Origin: Pseudomonas linyingensis
Lineage (GTDB): Bacteria; Pseudomonadota; Gammaproteobacteria; Pseudomonadales; Pseudomonadaceae
Assembly (NCBI RefSeq): GCF_900109175.1
Contig: NZ_FNZE01000020.1
Coordinates: 23,936 to 87,935 of the forward strand
Direction of reading: 5' to 3'
Length of the DNA stretch: 64,000 nt
Numbering within the stretch: the first letter of the stretch is position 1; each line of letters begins with the position of its first letter. A model generated the notes under the pieces. The model searched no databases, was not told the DNA's origin, and saw nothing but the letters and a program-made list of their open reading frames with translations. Of the stretch, positions 27,691-36,803 are shown in pieces. The position numbers were made by a program, and so were the translations under genes.

Positions 27691-28380
27691 ATGACCGACG
27701 AAAACACCAGCAAGCCGCAGGAAGCTGCGATTAACTCCCACGCCTTCAGCGAGGCGGAGCGCGCCGCGGTCTACCGCGCCATCGCCGAGCGCCGCGACAT
27801 GCGTCACTTCAGCGGCGGCAGCGTGGCGCCCGAACTGCTGGCGCGCCTGCTGAATGCCGCCCACCAGGCGCCCAGCGTCGGCCTGATGCAGCCGTGGCGT
27901 TTCATCCGCATTACTTCGGTGGAGCTGCGCCGGCAGATCAAGGCGCTGGTGGAGGCCGAGCGGGTGCGCACCGCGGAGGCGATGGGCGAGCGCTCCAGCG
28001 AGTTCATGCGCCTCAAGGTCGAGGGCATCGAGGACAGCGCCGAGCTGCTGGTCGCCTGCTTGATGGACGGCCGCGAGTGCTACATCTTCGGCCGCCGCAC
28101 CCTGCCGCAGATGGACCTGGCCTCGCTGTCCTGCGCGATCCAGAACCTCTGGCTGGCCGCCCGCGCCGAAGGCCTGGGCATGGGCTGGGTGTCGCTGTTC
28201 GATCCCGTGGCGCTCGGCGAGCTGCTCGGCCTGCCGGAGGGCGCCGAACCGCTGGCGCTGCTCTGCCTGGGACCGGTCAGCGAGTTCTACCCGCGGCCGA
28301 TGCTGGTGGAGGAGGGCTGGGCCGAGGAAAGGCCGCTGGCCGACATGCTGTTCGAGAACCACTGGGGCCGGCAGCCGTGA
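27691..28380 (+). CDS. bluB: 5,6-dimethylbenzimidazole synthase BluB
   Basis: This 229-residue flavin-destructase of the nitroreductase fold converts FMNH2 and O2 into 5,6-dimethylbenzimidazole, the lower ligand of B12. [31 protein letters not shown] and [18 protein letters not shown] are BluB signatures. Its presence implies aerobic lower-ligand synthesis. It overlaps cbiB (GTGA), indicating coupled translation. Confidence 0.95.
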   Translation: MTDENTSKPQEAAINSHAFSEAERAAVYRAIAERRDMRHFSGGSVAPELLARLLNAAHQAPSVGLMQPWRFIRITSVELRRQIKALVEAERVRTAEAMGERSSEFMRLKVEGIEDSAELLVACLMDGRECYIFGRRTLPQMDLASLSCAIQNLWLAARAEGLGMGWVSLFDPVALGELLGLPEGAEPLALLCLGPVSEFYPRPMLVEEGWAEERPLADMLFENHWGRQP

Positions 28381-29285
28381 GCCTGGGACTCAGCCTGCTG
28401 GCCGGCGTGGCGCTGGACGTGGCGCTCGGTGAGCCGCGCCGCCGCCATCCGCTGGTGGCCTTCGGCCGTCTGGCCAATCGACTGGAAGCGCAGTTCAACG
28501 GCCACGGCCGCGGCTGGCGCAGTCATGGGGTGACCGCCTGGTGCCTGGCGGTGCTGCCGCTGACCGCGCTCACCTGGTTGCTGGTGCAGCTGCCGCTGCT
28601 CGGCGGCCTGCTGGAAATCCTCGCCCTGTACGCCGCGCTCGGCCTGCGCAGCCTGCACGAACACGCGCTGCCGGTGCTCGATGCCCTGCGCCGCGGTGAT
28701 CTGCCGGCAGCGCGCGCTGGCGTGGCCAGGGTGGTCAGCCGCGATACCTCCGCGCTGGATGAAAACGGCGTGGCCCGCGCCAACACCGAGTCGGTGCTGG
28801 AGAACGGCAGCGACGCAGTGTTCGCCGCGCTGTTCTGGTTCGCCATGGCCGGCGCGCCGGGCGTGGTTCTGTATCGGCTGAGCAACACCCTCGACGCCAT
28901 GTGGGGCTACCGCACGCCGCGCTTCGAGCGCTTCGGCTGGGCGGCGGCGCGCATCGACGACGTCCTCAACTACCTGCCGGCGCGCCTCACCGCGCTGACC
29001 TACGCGCTGCTCGGCCAGAGCCGCCGCGCCCTGGGCTGCTGGCGCCGCCAGGCGCCGCAGTGGGACAGCCCCAACGCCGGCCCGGTGATGGCTGCCGGCG
29101 CCGGCGCGCTGGGCGTCGAGCTGGGCGGCGCGGCGATCTACCACGGCGAGGTTCACCAACGCCCGACCCTCGGCGAGGGCGCGCCGGCGGATGCCGAGAG
29201 CATCGCCGGGGCGCTCAGCCTGCTGCGCCGCGGCGTGCTGCTCTGGCTGGTGCTGATCCTGCTCGGAGGCGGGCTGCATGCTTGA
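28377..29285 (+). CDS. cbiB: Adenosylcobinamide-phosphate synthase (CbiB; named CobD in Pseudomonas)
   Basis: This 302-residue inner-membrane enzyme joins adenosylcobyric acid with aminopropanol (phosphate). Hydrophobic segments dominate. [49 protein letters not shown] and [15 protein letters not shown] are the diagnostic motifs. The start is the GTG at 28377 overlapping the bluB stop. A longer frame from 27894 is an artefact of bluB. It overlaps the next gene by 8 bp. Confidence 0.95.
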   Translation: MSLGLSLLAGVALDVALGEPRRRHPLVAFGRLANRLEAQFNGHGRGWRSHGVTAWCLAVLPLTALTWLLVQLPLLGGLLEILALYAALGLRSLHEHALPVLDALRRGDLPAARAGVARVVSRDTSALDENGVARANTESVLENGSDAVFAALFWFAMAGAPGVVLYRLSNTLDAMWGYRTPRFERFGWAAARIDDVLNYLPARLTALTYALLGQSRRALGCWRRQAPQWDSPNAGPVMAAGAGALGVELGGAAIYHGEVHQRPTLGEGAPADAESIAGALSLLRRGVLLWLVLILLGGGLHA

Positions 29286-30276
29286 GCACGGTGGCCGCCT
29301 GCGCGCCGCGGCGCAGCGCTACGGCATTGCCCTTGGCGACTGGCTGGACCTGTCCACCGCCATCGCCCCCGAGCCCTGGCCGCTGCCGCCGCTGGCTGTC
29401 GAGGCCTGGGCACGTCTGCCGGAAGACGATGACGGCCTGAGCGCGGCTGCCTGCGCCTGCTATGGCGCGACCCACTCGCTGCCGGTGGCGGGCAGCCAGG
29501 CGGCGATCCAAGGGCTGCCGCAGCTGCTGCCGCCCTGCCGGGTGGGCGTGCTCGAGCCGAGCTACGCGGAGCACGCCCAGGCCTGGCAGCGCGCGGGGCA
29601 TCGGCTTGTCCGCCTGGACGCCGTCGACATCGACCAGCGGCTCGACAGCCTCGATGTGCTGGTGCTGGCCAACCCCAACAATCCCAGCGGCGAGCTGTTC
29701 GCCGCAGAGCAGCTGCTCGACTGGCACGCACGGCTGTACGCCCGTGGCGGCTGCCTGCTGGTCGACGAGGCGTTCATGGACTGCACCCCCGAATTCAGCG
29801 TGGCGGCCCACGCCGACAAGCCGGGGCTGATCGTGCTGCGTTCGTTCGGCAAGTTCTTCGGCCTGGCCGGCGTGCGCCTGGGCTTCGTGCTCGCCGAGGC
29901 GGCGTTGCTCGAGCTGCTCGCCGAGCGCCTCGGCCCGTGGACGGTCAGCGGCCCGGCGCGGGCGCTCGGCATCCAGGCGCTGGCCGAGTCCAGCGCCGCG
30001 GCCCGCCGGCTGCGCGCCCTGCGCCTGCAGGCGGCCGGGCAGCGGCTGGCACAGCTGTTGGCCGCCCACGGCCTGCAGCCGGACGGCGGCACGGCGCTGT
30101 TCCACTGGCTGCGCACGCCGCGCGCGGCAGAACTGCACGACTTTCTCGCCCGTCGCGGCATCCTCGTGCGCCTGTTCGACCAGCCGGCCAGCCTGCGCTT
30201 CGGCCTGCCGGCGGACGAGGCGGGCTGGCAGCGTCTGACGCAGGCGCTGGTCGACTACCAGAAGGAAACGACATGA
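29278..30276 (+). CDS. cobD: Threonine-phosphate decarboxylase-like aminotransferase (CobD; named CobC in Pseudomonas)
   Basis: This 332-residue PLP enzyme of the histidinol-phosphate aminotransferase fold makes (R)-1-aminopropan-2-yl phosphate from threonine phosphate. [37 protein letters not shown] and [17 protein letters not shown] are present, and the lysine of SFGK binds PLP. It is translationally coupled on both sides (8-bp overlap with cbiB, ATGA with cobQ). It supplies the aminopropanol arm used by CbiB. Confidence 0.93.
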   Translation: MLEHGGRLRAAAQRYGIALGDWLDLSTAIAPEPWPLPPLAVEAWARLPEDDDGLSAAACACYGATHSLPVAGSQAAIQGLPQLLPPCRVGVLEPSYAEHAQAWQRAGHRLVRLDAVDIDQRLDSLDVLVLANPNNPSGELFAAEQLLDWHARLYARGGCLLVDEAFMDCTPEFSVAAHADKPGLIVLRSFGKFFGLAGVRLGFVLAEAALLELLAERLGPWTVSGPARALGIQALAESSAAARRLRALRLQAAGQRLAQLLAAHGLQPDGGTALFHWLRTPRAAELHDFLARRGILVRLFDQPASLRFGLPADEAGWQRLTQALVDYQKETT

Positions 30277-31724
30277 CCACCCTGATGGTGCAAGGCACCA
30301 CCTCCGACGCCGGCAAGAGCACCCTGGTGACCGCGCTGTGCCGCTGGCTGGCGCGCCAGGGTGTCGCCGTTGTGCCGTTCAAGCCGCAGAACATGGCGCT
30401 CAACTCAGCGGTGACTGCCGACGGCGGCGAAATCGGCCGCGCCCAGGCGGTGCAGGCCCAGGCCGCGAATCTGGCGCCGCACACCGACATGAACCCGGTG
30501 CTGCTCAAGCCCTGCAGCGACATCGGCGCCCAGGTGATCATCCATGGCCGCGCCGTCACCAGCATGGACGCCGTCGCCTACCACGACTACAAGCGCGTCG
30601 CCATGCAGGCGGTGCTCGAGTCGCACCAGCGCCTGGGTGCGCAGTACCGGGTGGTGATGGTCGAGGGCGCCGGCTCGCCCGCGGAGATCAACCTGCGCGC
30701 CGGCGACATCGCCAACATGGGCTTCGCCGAGGCGGTGGACTGCCCGGTGATCCTCATTGCCGATATCGACAAGGGCGGCGTGTTCGCCCATCTGGTCGGT
30801 ACCCTCGAGCTGCTCTCCGCAAGCGAGCAGGCGCGCATCCAGGGCTTCGTGATCAACCGCTTCCGCGGCGACCTCGCCCTGCTGCAGCCCGGTCTCGACT
30901 GGCTGGAGGCGCGCACCGGCAAGCCGGTGCTGGGCGTGCTGCCGTACCTGCACGACCTGCACCTGGAGGCCGAGGATGCCATCGACGTGCGTCAGGTGGT
31001 CAAGAGCGGCGAGCGCCTCCGGGTGGTGGTGCCGGTGCTGCCGCGGATCAGCAACCACACCGACTTCGACCCGCTGCGCCTGCATCCGCAGGTGGAACTG
31101 AGCTTCGTCGGCCCCGGCCAGAGCATCCCGCCGGCCGACCTGATCATCCTGCCCGGCTCGAAGAGCGTGCGCGCCGACCTGGCGTTCCTGCGTGAGCAGG
31201 GCTGGGAGCCGGTGCTGCAGCGCCACCTGCGCTACGGCGGCAAGCTGCTGGGCATCTGCGGCGGTCTGCAGATGCTCGGCGGTGTGATCGCCGATCCGCT
31301 CGGCCTGGAAGGCGCACCCGGCAGCAGTCGCGGCCTCGGCCTGCTGGCGCTGGACACCGTGCTGGAAGCCGACAAGCAGCTGCGCAACGTGCGCGGCCGG
31401 CTGGTGCTGGAGGATGCCGAGGTGAGCGGCTACGAGATCCACGCCGGCATCTGTCGTGGCGCCGCTCTGGAACGCCCGGCGGTGCGGCTGGACGACGGTC
31501 GCGGCGACGGCGCCCTGAGTGCCGACGGCCAGGTGCTCGGCACCTACCTGCACGGCCTGTTCGAGTCGCCCGCCGCCTGCAGCGCGCTGCTGCGCTGGGC
31601 CGGCCTGCGCGAGGTGGTCAGCCCCGACTATCATGCGCTGCGCGAACGCGACATCGAGCGCCTGGCCGATCTGGTCGAGGTGCACCTGGATACGGCGCGG
31701 CTGCGCGAACTCTGTGGCCTGTAA
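30273..31724 (+). CDS. cobQ: Cobyric acid synthase
   Basis: This 483-residue glutamine-dependent amidotransferase (CobQ/CbiP) amidates side chains b, d, e and g. The N-terminal domain has [17 protein letters not shown] and [27 protein letters not shown] and FVINRFRGD follow. The C-terminal glutaminase has [15 protein letters not shown] with its nucleophilic cysteine and [10 protein letters not shown] with its histidine. The ATG at 30273 overlaps the upstream stop. The larger frame from 29937 is a shadow of the previous gene. Confidence 0.97.
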   Translation: MTTLMVQGTTSDAGKSTLVTALCRWLARQGVAVVPFKPQNMALNSAVTADGGEIGRAQAVQAQAANLAPHTDMNPVLLKPCSDIGAQVIIHGRAVTSMDAVAYHDYKRVAMQAVLESHQRLGAQYRVVMVEGAGSPAEINLRAGDIANMGFAEAVDCPVILIADIDKGGVFAHLVGTLELLSASEQARIQGFVINRFRGDLALLQPGLDWLEARTGKPVLGVLPYLHDLHLEAEDAIDVRQVVKSGERLRVVVPVLPRISNHTDFDPLRLHPQVELSFVGPGQSIPPADLIILPGSKSVRADLAFLREQGWEPVLQRHLRYGGKLLGICGGLQMLGGVIADPLGLEGAPGSSRGLGLLALDTVLEADKQLRNVRGRLVLEDAEVSGYEIHAGICRGAALERPAVRLDDGRGDGALSADGQVLGTYLHGLFESPAACSALLRWAGLREVVSPDYHALRERDIERLADLVEVHLDTARLRELCGL

Positions 31725-31756
31725 CCGCGCGTCACACCCAACGAGAAGGGCTTTCC

Positions 31757-32278
31757 ATGCTTGAACTGATCCTCGGCGGCGCCCGCTCCGGCAAGAGCCG
31801 CCTGGCCGAGCGCCTGGCGCTGGAGTCCGGCCTGGCGGTGACCTACATCGCCACCGCGCAGGCCGGCGACGGCGAAATGGGCGCGCGCATTGCCCATCAC
31901 CAGTCCCGCCGTCCGGCCGAATGGGCGCTGCACGAGGAGCCCATCCACCTGATGCAGGCATTGGGCGACCACGCGGCGGAAAACCGCTGTCTGCTGGTCG
32001 ACTGCCTGACCCTGTGGCTGACCAATCTGCTATGCCTTGATGAGGGCGCACAACTCGCCAAGCAGCGTGATGCCTTGCTGCAGCGCATTGGCGAGCTGCC
32101 CGGACGCATCATCCTGGTCAGCAACGAGACTGGTTTGGGGGTGGTGCCGCTGGGTGAGCTGACCCGTCGCTATGTCGACGAGGCCGGCTGGTTGCATCAG
32201 GCGCTGGCCGAACGGGCGCAGCGGGTCACTTTCTGTGTGGCAGGGCTGCCCATGGTTCTGAAGGGGGAGTCCCTATGA
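31757..32278 (+). CDS. cobU: Adenosylcobinamide kinase / adenosylcobinamide-phosphate guanylyltransferase
   Basis: This 173-residue bifunctional enzyme (CobU; CobP in Pseudomonas naming) phosphorylates adenosylcobinamide and then attaches GMP. The P-loop is [15 protein letters not shown], and [19 protein letters not shown] carries the guanylylation-site histidine region. [14 protein letters not shown] and [12 protein letters not shown] are conserved. It lies 32 bp after cobQ and overlaps cobT by 4 bp. Confidence 0.96.
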   Translation: MLELILGGARSGKSRLAERLALESGLAVTYIATAQAGDGEMGARIAHHQSRRPAEWALHEEPIHLMQALGDHAAENRCLLVDCLTLWLTNLLCLDEGAQLAKQRDALLQRIGELPGRIILVSNETGLGVVPLGELTRRYVDEAGWLHQALAERAQRVTFCVAGLPMVLKGESL

Positions 32279-33330
32279 GCGAATACTGGTGGCAGGCGCC
32301 CTGCCAACCGACCGACCACGTGGCCCGGCAGAAGGCCGAACAGCGCCAGGCGCGGCTGACCAAGCCGGCCGGTGCGCTGGGCCGCCTCGAGCAGTTGGCC
32401 ATCGACCTCGCCGCGCTGCAGGGCCGCGAGTGCCCGCACCTGGAGCAGCCGTGGATCGCCGTGTTCGCCGGCGACCACGGGGTGGTCGAGGAGGGCGTTT
32501 CCGCCTATCCGCAGGCGGTCACCCGGCAGATGCTGCACAACTTCGTCGCCGGCGGCGCGGCGATCAGCGTGCTCGCCCACCAGCTGCACGCACGGCTGGA
32601 GGTAATCGACCTGGGCACCGCCGGTGACGGCGAGCCGCTGGGCGGCGTGCACAGCTACGCCCTTGGTCCGGGCACCGCCAACTTCACCCGCGAGCCGGCG
32701 ATGAGTAGCGAGCAGTGCCACGCGGCGCTGGCCGCCGGGCGCGCCAGCGTCGAGCGCGCGCGCCAGGTGCATGCCGGGCTGTACATCGGCGGCGAGATGG
32801 GCATCGGCAACACCACCGCCGCCGCGGCGCTGGGCTGCGCGCTGCTCGACCTGCCGGCGCTGGCGCTGACCGGTGCCGGCACCGGGCTGGATGACGCCGG
32901 GGTGGCGCACAAGCAGCGGGTGATCGACAGTGCCCTGCTGCTGCACCGCCACGATTGCAGCGAGCCGCTGGAGGCGCTGCGCCACCTGGGCGGCTTCGAG
33001 ATCGCCGCGCTGGCCGGCGCCTTCGTCGCCTGTGGCCAGTATGGTCTGCCGGTGCTGGTCGACGGCTTCATCACCACGGTCGCCGCCCTGTGCGCGGTGC
33101 GCCTGAACCCCGGCTGCCGGCCGTGGCTGCTATTCGGCCACCGCAGCGCCGAACCGGGACATGCCCTGGTGCTGCAGGCGCTCAAGGGCGAACCGTTGCT
33201 CGATCTCGGCCTGCGCTTGGGCGAGGGCAGCGGCGCGGCGCTGGCGGTACCGCTGCTGCGCCTGGCCTGCAGCCTGCACGGCAGCATGGCCACCTTCGCC
33301 GAGGCGCAGGTGAGCGACAGGCCGTCATGA
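32275..33330 (+). CDS. cobT: Nicotinate-nucleotide:dimethylbenzimidazole phosphoribosyltransferase
   Basis: This 351-residue enzyme activates dimethylbenzimidazole to alpha-ribazole phosphate (CobU in Pseudomonas naming). [59 protein letters not shown] and the C-terminal [16 protein letters not shown] with the catalytic glutamate are all present. Overlaps with both neighbours indicate tight coupling, and its substrate comes from the nearby bluB product. Confidence 0.97.
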   Translation: MSEYWWQAPCQPTDHVARQKAEQRQARLTKPAGALGRLEQLAIDLAALQGRECPHLEQPWIAVFAGDHGVVEEGVSAYPQAVTRQMLHNFVAGGAAISVLAHQLHARLEVIDLGTAGDGEPLGGVHSYALGPGTANFTREPAMSSEQCHAALAAGRASVERARQVHAGLYIGGEMGIGNTTAAAALGCALLDLPALALTGAGTGLDDAGVAHKQRVIDSALLLHRHDCSEPLEALRHLGGFEIAALAGAFVACGQYGLPVLVDGFITTVAALCAVRLNPGCRPWLLFGHRSAEPGHALVLQALKGEPLLDLGLRLGEGSGAALAVPLLRLACSLHGSMATFAEAQVSDRPS

Positions 33331-33941
33331 TCGTCGACCTGTTGCGCCACGGCGAGACCGAACTGGGCGGCGGCCTGCGCGGGCGCATCGACGATGCGTT
33401 GACCGAGCGCGGCTGGCAGCAGATGCGCGCGGCGGTGGGTCCTGTGGCGCCCTGGCAGCGAGTGGTCAGCTCGCCGCTGCAGCGCTGCGCCGCCTTCGCC
33501 CGCGAGCTGGCGGCGCGCCATGCGCTGCCGCTGCAACTGGACGATGGCCTGCGCGAGCTGGATTTCGGCGCCTGGGACGGCCGCAGCGCCGCCGAGCTGA
33601 TGGAGACCGACGCCGAGGCGCTGGGCCTGTTCTGGAACGATCCCTACGCCTTCACCCCGCCGGGCGGCGAGCCGCTGAGTGCCTTCGAGGCGCGCGTGCT
33701 CGCCGCCATCGAGCGGTTGCATGGGCAGTTCGCCGGTCAGGAGGTGCTGCTGGTCACCCACGGCGGGGTGATGCGCCTGCTGCTGGCCCGCGCCCGCGGC
33801 CTGCCGCGCTCCGATCTGCTGCAGGTCGAGGTCGGTCATGGCGCGCTGCAGCGCCTGCGGGTCGGCGCGGGGCTGCGGCTGAGCGAGTCGTCGACCGATG
33901 GCTCCCAGGCTTGTGCGAGGACGTCGGCCTGCGGGCGCTGA
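33327..33941 (+). CDS. cobC: Alpha-ribazole phosphatase-type histidine phosphatase
   Basis: This 204-residue phosphoglycerate mutase-like phosphatase probably dephosphorylates alpha-ribazole phosphate or adenosylcobalamin phosphate. The catalytic motif is LLRHGET at residues 5-11. [18 protein letters not shown] and [10 protein letters not shown] follow. The C-terminal tail ([18 protein letters not shown]) looks unstructured and is not typical. ATG 33327 overlaps the cobT stop. The gene that usually follows, cobS, is missing here and lies at 47155. Confidence 0.92.
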   Translation: MIVDLLRHGETELGGGLRGRIDDALTERGWQQMRAAVGPVAPWQRVVSSPLQRCAAFARELAARHALPLQLDDGLRELDFGAWDGRSAAELMETDAEALGLFWNDPYAFTPPGGEPLSAFEARVLAAIERLHGQFAGQEVLLVTHGGVMRLLLARARGLPRSDLLQVEVGHGALQRLRVGAGLRLSESSTDGSQACARTSACGR

Positions 33942-33957
33942 GTGTCCCGAGGAAATG

Positions 33958-33975
33958 CCCACGCGGCAGCGTGGG
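33958..33975. terminator. Small hairpin between convergent cobC and the DUF4824 gene
   Basis: CCCACGC and GCGTGGG form a 7-bp stem with a 4-nt loop in the 43-bp gap. No T-run follows. Confidence 0.4.
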
Positions 33976-33984
33976 TACGCGCAG

Positions 33985-34806
33985 TCAGTCCTGTGAGGCT
34001 TCACTGACCGCCATGATCCACGGCTCCAGGCGTTGGCCGAAGGCGACCTCGATGCGGTAGCCGGGAGCCGCCGGGGTGTCGCGGGGCCGGCTCGACAAGC
34101 CGGCCAGTGCCCGGTGCCAGTGCCGGGGCACGTTGATCCGTGCGATGGACAGTTCGCTCAGGTGGCCGCGCAGCTGCGCTGGCTTGCCCCACCGACTGGG
34201 CCGCACCAACCCCCGGACTATGGCGTAGCGGCTGCGATCGGCGTAGCGCTGGCGCAGCTGGTCGCGGTCGAGCCCGACATCCACCGCATACAGCCGGGTG
34301 TCGCGCTTGAGATTGTCCAGCTCGCGGCTCTGGTAATCCAGGCGCTGCTGCAGCTGCTTGTCCTCGGGCAGGGCGGCGAGTGCCCGGCGGGCCAGCTCGA
34401 CCCGCTCCTGCTGGCGGCGCAGCTCGTCGCGATAGGCTGGGCCGTCCAGTTCCAGCACCACCAGCACCTCGCGTGCGGCCTGGCGCCGGCAGCGCGGTTG
34501 GCAGTCCTCCGCGTCCGGGATGCGGAAGCCCAACTGGCGCGTCTGTGCCTCGCTCAACCACCTCGGCGAGCGGCTGCCGTCTTCCTCCCAATGGCCCGGC
34601 ATGCGCCATTGCAACTGCAGGAGCAGGCCGCTGTTTTCCCGGCGCAGGTAGGCCGGCATCCCGCCCAGTTCGCGTTCGCTGAGCGCCAGGCGGCTGTCCG
34701 CCTCGCCGCTGCGGTTGTACCAGACGCCAGCGAGGGCGACGGCGTTGATCAGCAGGATCAGCGCCACCCCGGCGAGCAGGGCGTGGCGACGGTTGAGGCG
34801 GCTCAT
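33985..34806 (-). CDS. DUF4824-like membrane-anchored protein
   Basis: This 273-residue protein has one N-terminal transmembrane segment (HALLAGVALILLINAVALAGVWY) and a large extracytoplasmic domain rich in Arg/Asp/Glu with possible coiled coil around residues 120-170. RLYAVDVGLDRDQLRQRY is a conserved-looking stretch. I recognise the DUF4824 pattern with moderate confidence. The ATG at 34806 overlaps the stop of the DUF2157 gene, so the two form an operon and probably a complex. No function is known to me. Confidence 0.7.
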   Translation of the reverse strand: MSRLNRRHALLAGVALILLINAVALAGVWYNRSGEADSRLALSERELGGMPAYLRRENSGLLLQLQWRMPGHWEEDGSRSPRWLSEAQTRQLGFRIPDAEDCQPRCRRQAAREVLVVLELDGPAYRDELRRQQERVELARRALAALPEDKQLQQRLDYQSRELDNLKRDTRLYAVDVGLDRDQLRQRYADRSRYAIVRGLVRPSRWGKPAQLRGHLSELSIARINVPRHWHRALAGLSSRPRDTPAAPGYRIEVAFGQRLEPWIMAVSEASQD

Positions 34807-35876
34807 GCGCTGGCTCCTCCCTTGTGCGTGTGGCTCATGCGCAGGCGGCGCAGGACCACCAGGATCAGCACGGCGACCAGGCTCAGCAGCAGGAAAAACA
34901 GGTACTTGGGCAGGATCTCCCACCACCAGTCGAACAGCTTGGTGTAGAGGAAGATGACGAAGAAGGTCAGGCCGGTATTGACCACGTCCGGCCAGTCGCG
35001 GCGGGTGCCAAGCCAGATGGCCAGGCCGGCGCCGAGGAAGCCGAGCAGCTGGTACACACCCTCAATGAGACCGACCTGCCAGGACAGGTAGCTGGCCTCG
35101 CCCCAGTTGGCCAGCACCAGGATCGGCAGGAACAAGGCCAGCAGGCCGAACACCCGGTAGATCGGCGCGAAGCCGCTGAAGCCCTGCTGCTGCACCAGCA
35201 GCGGCACGGCGAAGATCAGCAGAGCTGCGGGGAAGAAGTGCTCGGGGAACTCGCCCATGCTCAGCCAGTAGACTCCGCTCCAGGTGCCGACCCGCGCGGC
35301 GACGAAGGCCAGCAGGCTGAGCAGCCCGGCGGCCAGCAGCAGGCGGGCGTCGCAGGCGTAGGCCAGCAGCAGGGCGAAGGCCGCCCAGGCCAGCAGGGCG
35401 TTGTCGGTCGGGGTGATGTTGAAGATCTGCCCGAGCATCACCGTGTTCAGCACCAGGCAGGCGAAGGCGACCATGGCTGCCAGCTTGCTGAAGTAGCCCG
35501 AGCTGTCGCGGCCGCGCACCCAGAAGGTCAGCAGCAGGCTGCCCAGGGCGGCGCCGAGCAGGATGGCGACCTGGGCGCTTTCGCCGAACAGGCCCCAGAA
35601 CTGGTAGAACAGGAACAGCACGCTGGCGGCCATGGCCAGCGCGCCGAGCAGGGAGGCGATGCGCATGCTCAGCGACAGGCGCTTGGCCTGGCTGTCCTGG
35701 TCGATGTCGAAGTGGCTGCGGTAGTCGTCGAGCAGCTGGCGGTGGTGGGCGGCGAGCTGTTCCAGTTGCGCCGGGTCGAGGCTGAGCGCCTGCTCCTGAC
35801 GCAGGCGCTGCAGTTCGCGGCGGAAGGCCTGGATGTCGTCGGCCCGCTGCTGGGCCTGGTCGCGGCTGAGTGTCAT
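34803..35876 (-). CDS. DUF2157 domain integral membrane protein
   Basis: This 357-residue protein has a soluble N-terminal part of about 70 residues (coiled-coil-like, LQRLRQEQALSLDPAQLEQLAAHHRQ). About ten hydrophobic helices follow (from IASLLGALAMAASVLFLFYQFWG to LFFLLLSLVAVLILVVLRRL). This layout is typical of DUF2157 proteins, whose role is unknown. AAGGATCC precedes ATG 35876. The partner gene at 33985 is translationally coupled. The pair lies between the cob genes and azurin without obvious metabolic connection. Confidence 0.8.
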   Translation of the reverse strand: MTLSRDQAQQRADDIQAFRRELQRLRQEQALSLDPAQLEQLAAHHRQLLDDYRSHFDIDQDSQAKRLSLSMRIASLLGALAMAASVLFLFYQFWGLFGESAQVAILLGAALGSLLLTFWVRGRDSSGYFSKLAAMVAFACLVLNTVMLGQIFNITPTDNALLAWAAFALLLAYACDARLLLAAGLLSLLAFVAARVGTWSGVYWLSMGEFPEHFFPAALLIFAVPLLVQQQGFSGFAPIYRVFGLLALFLPILVLANWGEASYLSWQVGLIEGVYQLLGFLGAGLAIWLGTRRDWPDVVNTGLTFFVIFLYTKLFDWWWEILPKYLFFLLLSLVAVLILVVLRRLRMSHTHKGGASA

Positions 35877-36031
35877 GGCGGATCCTTGCGGGGCACTCGG
35901 GGTGTTGGCTGCACTCTAGCGGCAAACGCGCGCGGCAACCACCGGGCCGCGGTCTGAGCGTCAGCGTCCTTCTCCATTCTCGTGGGGGGGAATGGGAGCC
36001 CGACCGCTGGGCCGGGGCTTTAGGCAGCAGG

Positions 36032-36054
36032 CCGGCCCGCTCAGTGCGGGCCGG
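36032..36054 (-). terminator. Hairpin after azurin
   Basis: CCGGCCCGC and GCGGGCCGG form a 9-bp stem with a TCAGT loop 16 bp beyond the azurin stop. The following minus-strand sequence lacks a T-run. Confidence 0.5.
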
Positions 36055-36069
36055 TTCCAGAGCGGAGAG

Positions 36070-36519
36070 TCACTTCAGCATTTCGAGAGTGCCTTTCATG
36101 AGTGCGGCATGTCCTGGGAAGCTGCAGAAGAACATGTACTGCTCGCCGTCCTTGAGTTTGGCCACCTCGAAGGTCACCGAGTCCGACTCGCCGCCACCGA
36201 TCACCTTGGTGTGGGCGATCACCCGCGTGTCGTTGGGCTTCAGGTAGTTGTTATCCAGCCCGGCGGCGACGCCGTCGGCCACGACGCCATCCATGTCGGC
36301 GCCAGTGCTCAGCACCCAGTTGTGGCCCATGACGTTTTTCGCCATCTGCCCGCTGTGGGCAAGGTTGACGGTGAAGGTCTTGCAGCTCTTGTCTACGCCG
36401 ATGGCGTTGGTGCTGAACTGCAGCTGGTCGGCCACCTGGATGTCCACCGAGCATTCGGCCGCCCACAGGGGCGCACTGAACAGGCCAAGCAGGGACAGGG
36501 CAGCGAGTTTGCGAAACAT
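36070..36519 (-). CDS. azu: Azurin precursor
   Basis: This 149-residue precursor of a periplasmic type I blue copper protein has a 20-residue signal peptide (...[13 protein letters not shown]). The mature protein closely follows P. aeruginosa azurin. The copper ligands are conserved in MGHNW (Gly/His) and [15 protein letters not shown] (Cys, His, Met), as are the disulfide cysteines in AECSV and KSCKTF. It shuttles electrons, for example in respiratory or denitrification chains. The start is ATG 36519. The open frame to 36633 is upstream spurious sequence. A 284-bp gap, sufficient for its own promoter, separates it from atzF. Confidence 0.97.
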   Translation of the reverse strand: MFRKLAALSLLGLFSAPLWAAECSVDIQVADQLQFSTNAIGVDKSCKTFTVNLAHSGQMAKNVMGHNWVLSTGADMDGVVADGVAAGLDNNYLKPNDTRVIAHTKVIGGGESDSVTFEVAKLKDGEQYMFFCSFPGHAALMKGTLEMLK

Positions 36520-36803
36520 ACGAGCCTCCAGAGCAAGTTGGGCTTGACGCTCCGAGCGGGATGCGCCCAGCGAAGGGGGGAGTCCCGGGATCGGTGCAGA
36601 GCCGCGCGTCGGCGAGGCCGACACGGCAGGCAAAGGTGGTGAGCGCTCGATATTGAAGAATAGTCAAAGCGCCAGGGGTGCACTGGCCGCTGGTCAGTCC
36701 GCGGCGTCGGGGCGGGCGGCTGCTCGAGGCGATGGCGAAACGCGGCAGCCGGCCTCGTGTGCCGGCTGTCGCGCTGTGGCTTGGCTGGGGCCGGTGACGC
36801 GGC

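Noticed and set aside
36640..36670. TTGACTATTCTTCAA upstream of azurin as an Anr/Fnr box
   Set aside because: The half-sites are five rather than four bases apart and the first is imperfect.
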